The notes below the pieces were generated by a model. That model was not told the origin of the DNA. It did not search any database and worked only from the letters and a program-made list of their open reading frames with translations. A stretch of DNA of 50,140 nucleotides, taken from positions 1 through 50,140 of the forward strand of contig REBS01000105.1 of assembly GCA_007692605.1 (NCBI GenBank), read 5' to 3'. This document shows, one piece after another, positions 26,881 through 35,576 of the stretch. The position numbers and the translations under genes are program-made. Positions within the stretch are counted from its first letter, which is position 1; each line of letters starts with the position of its first letter. The DNA comes from Gemmatimonadales bacterium (GTDB lineage: Bacteria > Gemmatimonadota > Gemmatimonadetes > Longimicrobiales > Gaopeijiaceae).

Positions 26881-29800
26881 ATGTCGATACCCAGGTTTGC
26901 GGTTACGCGCCCGGTGACCACCGGAATGATGGTGGTCACGGTGATCGTGCTCGGGATCCTTTCGCTCACGCGAATCTCGCTGGACATGTTCCCGTCCTAC
27001 GAGCGTCCGGTGCTCCAGGTCACCGTGCCCTATCCGGATGCGTCCCCCTCCGAGGTGGAACGGCGGATCGTCCGCCCCCTCGAGGAATCGCTGGGGATGG
27101 TGCGCAACCTGGAGTCGATCCAGTCGACGGCGTCGCAGAACCGGGCCCGGGTGGAGCTGGAGTTCCGGGCCGGGACCAACATGGACCTGGCCGCGCTCGA
27201 GGTGCGCGAGCGGCTGGAGCAGGTGAGAAGGGAGCTGCCCTCCGACGTGCAGCGGGTCGATCTGCGCCGATACTCGTCGGACGCGGAGCCCGTGCTCCGG
27301 GCGGCGATCGGGTGGGATGGCGACGCCGCGGGGCTGACGGAGCTGGTGGAGCGCCGAATCGAACCGGCCCTCCTGCAGGTTCCGGGGGTCGCGCAGGTCG
27401 ACTTTTCGGGGCTCCAGGCGCGCGAGGTCTCGATCGAGCTCGATCAGGACCGGATGCGGGCGCAGGGTGTCACCATCGCGATGATCAGCCAGGCGCTGAA
27501 CCGGGGCAATCAGAACTACTCGGCCGGCGAGGTGGAGCTCGAGGGCACGCGCTTCCAGGTGCGGGCCGAGGGTCAGCTCGGCTCGGTGGAGGAGATCGAG
27601 CGCCTGCCCCTCCGCGATGCGGGGGTGCGCCTCGGTGATGTGTCGACGATCACCTATGACTTTCCGGAGCGGGACTTCTTCTTCCGGATGAACGGGCAGA
27701 ACGCCCGGCAGGCCGAGGTCTACAAGGAATCCGACGCCAACATCGTCGAGGTGGCGCGTGCCGTGAAGGCGACGCTCGATGACTTGAGCGGACGCCCGGG
27801 ACTCGAGGGCCTGTCGTTCCGCACCTGGCAGGATCAGTCCGAGGGCATCCTCGAGGTGCTCTGGCTGCTGGCCACAGCGGGGGCCGTCGGAGGGGCCCTT
27901 GCCGTGGTCATGCTCTTCCTCTTCCTGCGTCGGATCACACCGACCCTGATCGTGGCGGCCGCGATCCCGGTGTCGCTGATCTTCACCGTGATCATCCTCT
28001 ATGTGGCCGGGGACTCGCTCAACATCATCACTCTGTCCGGGTTGATGCTCGCGATCGGGATGCTGATCGACAACGCGGTGGTGGTGGTCGAGAACATCTT
28101 CCGGCACCGGGAAATGGGGGCGGAGCCCGAGGAAGCCGCGATCGACGGCTCGAACGAGGTCGGGCTCGCCATCCTGTCGGGGACGTTGACCACGATCATT
28201 GTCTTCGCGCCCCTCTTCTTCCTGCCTCCCAACCAGATGGGGACGCAGTTCCGGGCCTTCGGGACCAGTATCTCGTTCACGATGCTGGCGTCGCTCGGGG
28301 TGGCGTTCACCCTCGTGCCCCTCCTGGCGGTTCGTCTGCTGCGGGGGACGATGCCCGACCCCGGTCGCATGATGACCTGGCTGAACGACCGCTATCGCGG
28401 GATGCTCGACCAGGTTCTCGACCACCGGATGGCGACGGCGACCTTCGCGATCACCCTCTTTGCCGCCGGGGGCTGGCTCCTCATGGAGCTGCCCCGGGAG
28501 CTGATGCCCGAGCAGGACAACCGCTTCATCCGGATGGGGATTTCCACCCCGCGGGGGATCTCGGTCGACGACCGCAGCGAGATCTTCCGCGAGGCCGAGC
28601 GGCTTCTTCTGGAATCGGCGGAGGAGCTCGAGATCACCAATGTGAGCGCGTTCTCGAGCGCCAACTTCTCGTCGATCTTCATCACCCTCAAGCCCTTCTC
28701 GGACGGCGGGTCGATGCCCACCGCCGAGATCTCGGAGCAGATCCAGGCGAAGCTCCCCGTGATCGCCGGGGTGGAGTGGAGGCAGCGGCGGGGGTTCGGC
28801 GGGGGGGCCCGGGTGCAGGTCCGGCTGATCGGAGAGAGCACGACCGAGCTGGCTCGCCTCGCCGAGGGGGTCGAGTTGTACCTCGAGGAGAATGTGAGCG
28901 GGCTCTCGCAGCTCGAGAACTCCATGGAGGCGGGAAGCGAGGAGGTGCGGGTCCGGGTCGACCGGAGGGCCGCGGAGCGTCAGGGCCTGACCTCGCAGGA
29001 GGTGGCCCAGGCGGTGTCGGGAGCGTTGCGCGGGCAGGTCGCCACGCAGTTCCGCTCCGGGGACCGCGAGGTCGACGTCCTCCTCCAGCTGCGCGACGAG
29101 GACCGGGTGTCGATCTCGCAGCTCGGCAACCTGGCGGTGGGAGCCGCCGACGGTGCGAGCGTGCCCCTGGGGACGGTGGCCGACATCCAGGTGGTGGGGG
29201 GGCCCCAGGACATCCGGCGCGAGAACCGGATGACGACGGTGTCCGTGTCCGGGGAGCTGGCCTCGTCGGCGCAGCGGGAGGAGGTGATCGCCGACGTGCA
29301 GGAGGCGATGGCCGGGTTCGACCTGCCGCCGGGGTACCGCTGGGATCTCGGACGCGGGTGGGACGAGGAGCAGGAGCAGTTCGGGGACATGGCGATGGCC
29401 GGCGCGCTCGCGCTGGTGCTGATCTACCTGATCCTCGCGGCGCTCTTCGAGAGCCTTCTGCTCCCGCTGATCATCTACTGTTCGATCTTCTTCGCCGTGC
29501 CGGGACTCGGACTCATCTTCCTGCTGACGGGGTCGACCTTTTCGATCCTCTCCTTCCTGGGCGTGCTCATCACGGTCGGGATCGTGGTGAACAACTCCAT
29601 CGTGATGATCGACCTGGTGAACCAGCTGCGTGAACGGGGACAGGAACGTCGCGACGCGCTTCTCAACGGGTGCACCGCCCGATTGCGACCGATCCTGATG
29701 ACCAGTCTGACCACGCTCTTCGGGCTTGTCCCGATGGCGTTCTTCGCGACCGAGGGGATGGGGGTGATGTTCGCGCCCATCGGCCAGGCCGTGATCGGTG

Positions 29801-29985
29801 GACTCACGACGTCGACCATCCTGACGCTCGCGTTGACGCCGACCCTCTACGCGTGGCTCGACGACATCGGGGTCTGGCTGGGGGCCGTGCGGACCCGGGC
29901 GCTCGAGATCTCGGGATTCAGACAGGCTCCCGGTGGGGCGATTCCGCAGACCGGAAGCGGGGTGGTCGCCCGACGGATGGAATGA
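26881..29985 (+). CDS. RND-family inner-membrane efflux pump (HAE type), second of two
   Basis: A pump subunit of 1034 residues. It opens SIPRFAVTRPVTTGMMVVTVIVLG; helix 4 carries LAIGMLIDNAVVVVENIFRH, again with one relay Asp followed by Asn. The C-terminal half has LIYLILAALFESLLLP and VGIVVNNSIVMIDLVNQL. ATG at 26881 has AAGGAAG upstream; GTG at 26878 is directly before it. It lies 124 bases after the first pump and is clearly diverged from it. Two adjacent pump genes behind one adaptor and one channel recall mdtABC, but relationship to MdtB/MdtC is not claimed. Confidence 0.94.
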   Translation: MSIPRFAVTRPVTTGMMVVTVIVLGILSLTRISLDMFPSYERPVLQVTVPYPDASPSEVERRIVRPLEESLGMVRNLESIQSTASQNRARVELEFRAGTNMDLAALEVRERLEQVRRELPSDVQRVDLRRYSSDAEPVLRAAIGWDGDAAGLTELVERRIEPALLQVPGVAQVDFSGLQAREVSIELDQDRMRAQGVTIAMISQALNRGNQNYSAGEVELEGTRFQVRAEGQLGSVEEIERLPLRDAGVRLGDVSTITYDFPERDFFFRMNGQNARQAEVYKESDANIVEVARAVKATLDDLSGRPGLEGLSFRTWQDQSEGILEVLWLLATAGAVGGALAVVMLFLFLRRITPTLIVAAAIPVSLIFTVIILYVAGDSLNIITLSGLMLAIGMLIDNAVVVVENIFRHREMGAEPEEAAIDGSNEVGLAILSGTLTTIIVFAPLFFLPPNQMGTQFRAFGTSISFTMLASLGVAFTLVPLLAVRLLRGTMPDPGRMMTWLNDRYRGMLDQVLDHRMATATFAITLFAAGGWLLMELPRELMPEQDNRFIRMGISTPRGISVDDRSEIFREAERLLLESAEELEITNVSAFSSANFSSIFITLKPFSDGGSMPTAEISEQIQAKLPVIAGVEWRQRRGFGGGARVQVRLIGESTTELARLAEGVELYLEENVSGLSQLENSMEAGSEEVRVRVDRRAAERQGLTSQEVAQAVSGALRGQVATQFRSGDREVDVLLQLRDEDRVSISQLGNLAVGAADGASVPLGTVADIQVVGGPQDIRRENRMTTVSVSGELASSAQREEVIADVQEAMAGFDLPPGYRWDLGRGWDEEQEQFGDMAMAGALALVLIYLILAALFESLLLPLIIYCSIFFAVPGLGLIFLLTGSTFSILSFLGVLITVGIVVNNSIVMIDLVNQLRERGQERRDALLNGCTARLRPILMTSLTTLFGLVPMAFFATEGMGVMFAPIGQAVIGGLTTSTILTLALTPTLYAWLDDIGVWLGAVRTRALEISGFRQAPGGAIPQTGSGVVARRME

Positions 29986-30142
29986 TCGGATGGAGTAATT
30001 GGATGGCGTGACCCTCCCGGTGGCCCGCGGCGGGGTCCCGATCCGCCATGGAGCAGCCCCGTACCGAGCCCGATCATTAGGCGGTCAGGGGTCGACGGCC
30101 GGTCGACTCCGCTCCGTCTTTCGGGAACGAGGTCGCCCGCCG

Positions 30143-31702
30143 GTGTTCGCACAGACATGGTCCGCGACGGTCAGTGGGATCGAGGGCGTTCCCGTCCGCG
30201 TCGAGGTGAATCTGCAGATGGGCCTTCCAACCCTCTCGATCGTGGGACTGCCCCAGGGCGCGGTACGCGAAGGGAGGGATCGGGTGCAGGCGGCGCTGCG
30301 CAATTGCGGATGGCCGCTCAAGCAGGCCCGCATCACGGTCAACCTGGCCCCCGCGGACCTGAAGAAGCAGGGGAGCGGGTTCGACCTTCCGATGGCGCTG
30401 GGGCTCCTCGGGGTCATGGAGGTCCTTCCGGCCGATCCCCTCGACCGGCTCATGGTCCTCGGTGAGCTCGGCCTGGATGGCGGGATCCGACCCGTGCGGG
30501 GGGTGCTGCCGGTTGCGCTCGCCTGTCTGGAGTCCGGACGTTCGACGCTGGTGGTTCCCCGCGAGAACGCCCTCGAGGCGCGGGCGGCCGGTGACTCGAT
30601 CACCGTGGTCCCCGCCGCGAGCCTGGGGCAGGTCGTTCGCTGGATCCAGGCCGACGCTCCCGAGGGACCCGGTCTGACGGAGTTTTTCGACCCTCCCCCC
30701 GCATCCCCTGCCGGTGTGCCCCCGACCCGCCGGCGAACGCCCGACCTTGCCGGGGTGGTGGGTCAACCCTTCGGGCGCCGAGCCGTCGAGGTGGCGGCGG
30801 CCGGAGGGCACAACCTTTTGTTTTCAGGGCCTCCGGGAACGGGAAAGACCTTGCTGGCCCGGTGCCTTCCCGGTGTTCTGCCCCCCCTCACCCCGAGACG
30901 ATCCCGAGAGGTCACCGCGATCCATTCGGTGTGCGGCCTTCTCCCGCGTCATTCCGGGCTCCTTCGATCGCCTCCGTTCCGATCGCCCCACCACGGGATC
31001 TCGTCGGTCGGGCTCGTGGGGGGAGGAAGTCCGTTGCGCCCGGGAGAGGTTTCGCTGGCGCATGGGGGTGTGCTCTTCCTCGATGAGCTACCGGAATTCG
31101 GACGCAGCGCGCTGGAGTCCCTGCGTCAGCCGATGGAGGATGGGGAGGTCATGGTGGTCCGGGCGCGTGAGCGGGCGCGTTTCCCCTCGCGGTTCGCTCT
31201 GGTCGCCGCGATGAATCCCTGCCCGTGCGGACGTGCGGGGGACGGGGCGGGCACCCCGTGCACCTGCGACCCGGCCCAGGTGCGCCGCTACCGTGCCCGG
31301 ATCTCGGGCCCACTCCTGGACCGCCTGGATCTGCATGTGCAGGTCGACCCGGTCGACGCATCCCGCATGATCGAGGGGAGGCGGGGGGAGACGTCGGCCA
31401 CCGTGCGGGAGCGCGTGATCGAGGCCCGGGCCCGGCAGCTGGATCGGGCGCCGGGCGGGGAGCGGCTGAACGCGGGCCTGCCGGCCGAATCGCTTCCGCA
31501 TGCGGTGCATCCCACCACGAGTGCGCTGGACCTGCTCCGCAGCGCTGCGGAGCGCTTCCGCATCTCCCCGCGTGGAATTCACCGGGTACTGCGGGTCGCG
31601 CGGACCGTGGCCGACCTCGAGGGGTCGAGGCATGTCCGGGATCCGCATGTCGCCGAGTCCCTGCAGTTCCGGATGGACGCAACCTCGGTTTCCCGTTGTT
31701 GA
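30143..31702 (+). CDS. yifB: YifB/ComM-family AAA+ ATPase (Mg-chelatase-like)
   Basis: A protein of about 519 residues. The N-terminal Lon-substrate-like domain has the family opening WSATVSGIEGVPVRVEVNL and IVGLPQGAVREGRDRV. The AAA+ part has Walker A GPPGTGKTLLARCLPG (K235), Walker B VLFLDELPEF and AAMNPCPCGRAGD. Then come PLLDRLDLHVQV and a C-terminal helical region (FRISPRGIHRVLRVARTVADL). ComM, its studied relative, is a hexameric branch-migration helicase that aids integration of incoming DNA in natural transformation. GTG at 30143 is chosen because the family starts there; the open frame upstream to 29999 is not conserved-looking. Confidence 0.93.
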   Translation: MFAQTWSATVSGIEGVPVRVEVNLQMGLPTLSIVGLPQGAVREGRDRVQAALRNCGWPLKQARITVNLAPADLKKQGSGFDLPMALGLLGVMEVLPADPLDRLMVLGELGLDGGIRPVRGVLPVALACLESGRSTLVVPRENALEARAAGDSITVVPAASLGQVVRWIQADAPEGPGLTEFFDPPPASPAGVPPTRRRTPDLAGVVGQPFGRRAVEVAAAGGHNLLFSGPPGTGKTLLARCLPGVLPPLTPRRSREVTAIHSVCGLLPRHSGLLRSPPFRSPHHGISSVGLVGGGSPLRPGEVSLAHGGVLFLDELPEFGRSALESLRQPMEDGEVMVVRARERARFPSRFALVAAMNPCPCGRAGDGAGTPCTCDPAQVRRYRARISGPLLDRLDLHVQVDPVDASRMIEGRRGETSATVRERVIEARARQLDRAPGGERLNAGLPAESLPHAVHPTTSALDLLRSAAERFRISPRGIHRVLRVARTVADLEGSRHVRDPHVAESLQFRMDATSVSRC

Positions 31703-31746
31703 CCCTCGGGGTGGCTGGGTCGATGGGGCCGGGGGCTACCCGAGGG
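31703..31746. terminator. Hairpin just after yifB
   Basis: ccctcggg (31703-31710) and cccgaggg (31739-31746) form a perfect 8-bp stem with some inner pairing, directly after the yifB stop. There is no T-run on the plus strand, so a classic intrinsic terminator is not supported. It may still insulate the riboswitch promoter from yifB transcription. Confidence 0.35.
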
Positions 31747-31756
31747 GGCTCGCGCC

Positions 31757-31785
31757 TTGACCGCTGCAGTGGGGGCCTCTAGCTT
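31757..31785 (+). promoter_or_regulatory. Sigma-70-type promoter of the B12 riboswitch transcript
   Basis: TTGACC at 31757-31762, a 17-base spacer and TAGCTT at 31780-31785. This would start transcription about 7-10 bases later, right at the 5' edge of the riboswitch. The -35 is strong, the -10 moderate; the position relative to the riboswitch is the main support. Confidence 0.5.
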
Positions 31786-31794
31786 CGCATTCAC

Positions 31795-31960
31795 AATTCG
31801 AGATGCGGGCGGGTACCTCGGAAGCCGGTGAGAATCCGGCACGGCCCCGCCACTGTAAGAGGCCCGGCAGCGATGCCGGAGCCAGCTCCCTCACGATGCC
31901 ACTGGATCGATTCGATCCGGGAAGGCGAGGACCAGCTGCCTCGAGTCAGGAGACCTTTCC
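31795..31960 (+). ncRNA. Cobalamin (B12) riboswitch aptamer
   Basis: The conserved parts of the class-I cobalamin riboswitch are present in order. gaagccggtgagaatccggc is at 31821-31840, GCCACTG followed by taag at 31849-31859, GCCACTGG at 31898-31905, gggaaggcga at 31919-31928 and the B12 box gagtcaggagacc at 31943-31955. It lies on the same strand as, and directly upstream of, a BtuB-like receptor gene. Binding of a cobalamin would reduce expression of the receptor and the lipoprotein behind it. The ends are approximate. Confidence 0.95.
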
Positions 31961-31961
31961 G

Positions 31962-32012
31962 TCCGCACGGTTTTCCCCGGCACTCTTCGAGGGCGAGAAG
32001 TGCGGATTTTTT
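31962..32012 (+). terminator. Intrinsic terminator serving as riboswitch expression platform
   Basis: tccgcac (31962-31968) pairs with gtgcgga (32000-32006), and six T follow at once (32007-32012). It starts a few bases after the B12 box, as expected for a transcription-terminating platform. The right arm begins with the GTG that opens the receptor frame, so folding of this stem would also hide that start codon. Confidence 0.7.
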
Positions 32013-34258
32013 CATTCCTGCCATTCAGGCGGGTGGAACGGCGTGACCGTTCCACCCACCGTCGAACCCGCCCGAGCCGGGCCTGCCCGGCTCACCACCG
32101 CGGGCTGCGGCTGCTCTGTTGTGCGGCCGTGGTGGCTCTCGCCGCTCCGTCCGGCCTGCAGGGGCAATGGCCGGGCGAAGTGCGCGGCCATGTCCTCGAC
32201 GAGCGCACCGGAGTCGGGATCTCTGGAGCCCGGGTCACGGTCGCGGGCACTTCCCTTGCGGTCCTGAGCGAGGGCGACGGCGGGTTCCTCCTCCGGCCGG
32301 TCGACGAGGGGGAGGCGGTCGTTCGGGTTCAGCGCTATGGGTACGCCCCGACCGAGGCCTCGCTCGAGGTTCGGCCCGGGGTGACGAGCCCGCTCACGAT
32401 CCGGCTGCGGCCGGCCGCCGTGGAACTGGACCCCGTGGGTGTCCGCGCGGAGCGCACCGTGGTCGGCGCCACCCTCCTGTCGCGCGCGGAGGTCATCGGC
32501 TCGGGTGCCACGACGCTCGGCGAACTTCTCGATGGAGTCTCCGGGCTCTCCCTGGTGCGCCGGGGCGTCGGAGGTCAGGAGACGGTCACGATTCGCGGCG
32601 CTCCGGCCTCCCACACCCTGGTCCTCGTCGATGGTGTGCCCCTGAACGATCCGGTGACCGGGGTCGCAGACCTGAGCACCCTTTCGGCCCGCGCCGTCGA
32701 GTCGGTCGAGGTTCTGCCCGGCGCACGGGGAGCCCGCTTCGGCCCCGGAGCCATGGGGGGAGTGGTCCTCGTCCGCACCCGGTCCGGCGGCCCTCCCCTC
32801 ACCGGGACCGTGGGCGTGGGGTCGCTCGGACAGTTACGGGCCGCGGTGGACGGGCACTCGCATCTCGACCGGTGGAGGGTGAGCGCCGGGATCCGGGCCT
32901 CGAAGCTGGACGGTGGTTTCGGCTTCGAGCAGGATCCACGGGTGGGAGGCGGGCATGCCGAGCGCGTCAACGCGGACAGCGAGGAGTATGGGGTCCGGCT
33001 CGGGGTCGGTTCGCTCCGCGACCGACCCGGGGAGAGTTGGGAGGTCACCCTGCGCGGATCCCGGCTGGAGCGGGGCGTACCGGGAAAGAGCTTCGCACCG
33101 TCCCGACATGCCAGGCAGCAACTCGACCAGTCGGCGGGGCGATTTCGAATCGAACGGTTCCTTGCGGCCGGCGATCAGCCGATCGAACTGCGAATGCGCG
33201 CCGGAGTGGATCACAGGCGATTCCATTTCATCGACCCCGCACCCCCTCTGGGCCCTCCCTTCGATGACCGGTCCGGCGCTCTGACGCTCGATCTGGGCAC
33301 GGAGTTCGACGGGGTCTCGCTGGTCGACGGACGGGTGACGGCGGGCGTCGGGTTCGACGCCCGTACCCTCACGCTCCGCTCCGACGTACTGGACCCGGCG
33401 GTCGCATCCATCCGCCGCGTCGATGCGGGGGTGTTCGCGCACGCCGAGACCGAGCCTCTGCCCCTTCCGCTGACCCCGGTCCTGCATGGAGCCCTCCGTA
33501 TCGACCGGAGCCCGGAGGGACCGGTCGCATCCCACGAGCTTTCGGTCCGCGCGGCGATTCCCGCGGGAGGGCATCTTCATCTGGCGCACCGGAGCGCGTT
33601 CAGTCCACCCAGCCCCGGAGATCAGTTCTTTCGCGAGGGTGTGGGGGTGGTTCCGAACCCCGATCTCCGAGCGGAGCGCGTGCCGGGCGAAATCGAGCTG
33701 GCCGCTTCGGTCCCCTTCGGAGCCGGGTCGTTCGACGGTCAGTTTTCGGCGCTCGTCTTCCGGGGTGACATCCGGGATCACATCGTCTGGGCCCCCGACT
33801 TCCGCTTCGTGTGGAGCCCACGGAATGTCGATGTGCGTCGTCGGGGATGGACCCTTCGCTCCGAGCTCCGGCATCCGATGGGCCTGGCGATCTCGGGGAA
33901 TGTCACCCGCGCCGAGGCCCGCTACCTGCGCGAGGGAGCCGCACCCTCGTCACAGCTCGCCTATCGGCCCCGGCTCACGGGTGGGTTTTCGGCCTCGTGG
34001 AGCCACGCGCGCTGGAGGCTTTCGACGGGGACCCGGTACGTCGGCTCCCGTTTCCCCGTCCCCGCTCCGGTCAACGAGCTGCCGGGCTTCTGGAGCACGG
34101 ACCTCGGGGTGTCCGGGCGAGGCCGGCTCGCAGGCTGGGAGTTCGAGCCGTCCCTTCGCGTCGACCGACTCTTCGACGAGCGCTCCCCCTTCATCTTCTC
34201 GATCCCCGAACCGGGCCGAACCGTCCGGTTCGAAATCGACATCCGCCGGGCTCCCTGA
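32000..34258 (+). CDS. TonB-dependent outer-membrane receptor, BtuB-like cobalamin transporter
   Basis: A 752-residue receptor. A signal peptide core (LLCCAAVVALAAPSGLQGQ) precedes a carboxypeptidase-regulatory-like beta domain (GHVLDERTGVGISGARVTV, about residues 60-130). Then come a TonB-box-like VELDPVGVRAERT, a plug domain with TTLGELLDGVSGLSLVRRG, VTIRGAPASHTLVLVDGVPL and GAMGGVVLVRTRSG, and a beta-barrel to the end. The B12 riboswitch directly upstream is strong evidence that the substrate is a cobalamin. Start: GTG at 32000 has GAGGG upstream but lies in the terminator stem; GTG at 32033 would shorten a long basic leader. The last residues (DIRRAP) lack the usual terminal aromatic. Confidence 0.88.
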   Translation: MRIFSFLPFRRVERRDRSTHRRTRPSRACPAHHRGLRLLCCAAVVALAAPSGLQGQWPGEVRGHVLDERTGVGISGARVTVAGTSLAVLSEGDGGFLLRPVDEGEAVVRVQRYGYAPTEASLEVRPGVTSPLTIRLRPAAVELDPVGVRAERTVVGATLLSRAEVIGSGATTLGELLDGVSGLSLVRRGVGGQETVTIRGAPASHTLVLVDGVPLNDPVTGVADLSTLSARAVESVEVLPGARGARFGPGAMGGVVLVRTRSGGPPLTGTVGVGSLGQLRAAVDGHSHLDRWRVSAGIRASKLDGGFGFEQDPRVGGGHAERVNADSEEYGVRLGVGSLRDRPGESWEVTLRGSRLERGVPGKSFAPSRHARQQLDQSAGRFRIERFLAAGDQPIELRMRAGVDHRRFHFIDPAPPLGPPFDDRSGALTLDLGTEFDGVSLVDGRVTAGVGFDARTLTLRSDVLDPAVASIRRVDAGVFAHAETEPLPLPLTPVLHGALRIDRSPEGPVASHELSVRAAIPAGGHLHLAHRSAFSPPSPGDQFFREGVGVVPNPDLRAERVPGEIELAASVPFGAGSFDGQFSALVFRGDIRDHIVWAPDFRFVWSPRNVDVRRRGWTLRSELRHPMGLAISGNVTRAEARYLREGAAPSSQLAYRPRLTGGFSASWSHARWRLSTGTRYVGSRFPVPAPVNELPGFWSTDLGVSGRGRLAGWEFEPSLRVDRLFDERSPFIFSIPEPGRTVRFEIDIRRAP

Positions 34259-34309
34259 GTCCGGCACCATCCTTCATCCACGACACTGTCGTAATCAGGA
34301 GTTCCATTC

Positions 34310-35371
34310 GTGACGTATTTCCAGACGCATCGTTCCCTGTACCGTATCCTGCCGCGTTGCCTCATCCTAGCCGTGCTCGTCCTTGCGGGGTGCAGCGACT
34401 CGAGTCCCTCGGGCCCGGAGTTGCCGACGGGTGAGTTGACCGCGGTCGTGGTCAACAGTGTCGAGGTCACCCTGACCGTCTTTCCCGTCGCCGACCCCTC
34501 GGATCGTCGAACGGTACCCCTCGGCCCCGAGGGAAGTCCGGTGGGGGCCTCGGTGCGGGGCGAACTTGCCGTGGTGCCGATGGGAATCGTGCCCGCGGTC
34601 GCGATCGTCGATCTCGCGGCCGGCGAGGTGATCCGGACCGTGGCGCTGCCCGAAGGATCCGGCGCCACGGGCTCGCACTTCGTCAACGATTCGATCGCTC
34701 TGGTCGCGAATCCGGGACTCAACACCGTGTCTCCCGTGAACGTGCTGCGAGGGACCGTGGGCGCGGCGATCGACGCGGGGCGCTACCCGCAGCGGTTTGC
34801 CGAGTCGGGCGGGAGGATCTTCGTGGTCAACTCCGAACTCGAGAATTTCGCGCCAGCTGGAAACGGAACGCTGACCGTGCTGGACGCGGGAACCCTCGAG
34901 ATGCTCGGCACCGTGGAGCTGTCGGGAGAAAACTCCGGGGGCGTGACCGTCGCGTCCGACGGACGCCTTTTCATCATGAATTCCGGGCGATTCGGACAGG
35001 CGTCGGGAACCCTCTCGGTCGTCGATCCCGCCTCGATGTCCGAGGTCGGGTTCCACTCCGGGTTCGGTGAGTTCCCGGGCACGGTGGTCTTCCAGTCGAA
35101 CACCCGGCTCCTCTTTTCATCGTGGTCGTTCGGAATCGCCGAATGGAATCCGTCGACCGGCAGCTTCGCCCGGGCTCCCGACGCGGCCGCCGCTCCCGGA
35201 GGGATTCCCAGCGCCGCGGGTGTGGCGATCGATCCGGAGGGTGGAATCTGGAGCCTCAAGCCGGTCTGCGACGCGCCCTCGTCGGTCTTCGAACTCAACG
35301 CCGAGCTCGAGGTGCGCTCCGAGGTGCCCGTCGGACTCTGCCCGACGGGCATGGTCTTCACGACCTTCTGA
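34310..35371 (+). CDS. Putative BtuG-like cobalamin-binding beta-propeller lipoprotein
   Basis: A 353-residue lipoprotein: signal LPRCLILAVLVLAGC with a clear lipobox. The mature part consists of repeated beta-strand blocks of the YncE/NHL propeller style (for example VAIVDLAAGEVIRTVALP, GTLTVLDAGTLEMLGTVEL and GTLSVVDPASMSEVGFHSG). In Bacteroides, BtuG is a surface propeller lipoprotein encoded next to BtuB that captures B12 with very high affinity; position and architecture here are the same. GTG at 34310 has AGGAG 8 bases upstream. It lies 51 bases after the receptor gene, so it falls under the same riboswitch. Cobalamin binding is inferred from context, not from identified binding residues. 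Confidence 0.7.
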   Translation: MTYFQTHRSLYRILPRCLILAVLVLAGCSDSSPSGPELPTGELTAVVVNSVEVTLTVFPVADPSDRRTVPLGPEGSPVGASVRGELAVVPMGIVPAVAIVDLAAGEVIRTVALPEGSGATGSHFVNDSIALVANPGLNTVSPVNVLRGTVGAAIDAGRYPQRFAESGGRIFVVNSELENFAPAGNGTLTVLDAGTLEMLGTVELSGENSGGVTVASDGRLFIMNSGRFGQASGTLSVVDPASMSEVGFHSGFGEFPGTVVFQSNTRLLFSSWSFGIAEWNPSTGSFARAPDAAAAPGGIPSAAGVAIDPEGGIWSLKPVCDAPSSVFELNAELEVRSEVPVGLCPTGMVFTTF

Positions 35372-35576
35372 ACTCCAGACGGTCCACGGCTCCTCTCGGG
35401 AACCCCCTCGCAGCCCGGGAGGTCGCGCATCGGTCCCCCGAAGGGAGTCGGGATCGCGGTTGTGGGGCGGGTCGGGATCCGGTAGAATTTCCTCCTGATC
35501 CCGGCCTTCCCCGGCCTGCGGATTTCGCTCGGGGGAGAATGCCTTGAACCGGCCTCACCCTGGACATGGTGGCACC

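Noticed and set aside
31703..31746. Full intrinsic terminator after yifB
   Set aside because: The stem is good but no T-run follows, so it is listed only as a hairpin with low confidence.
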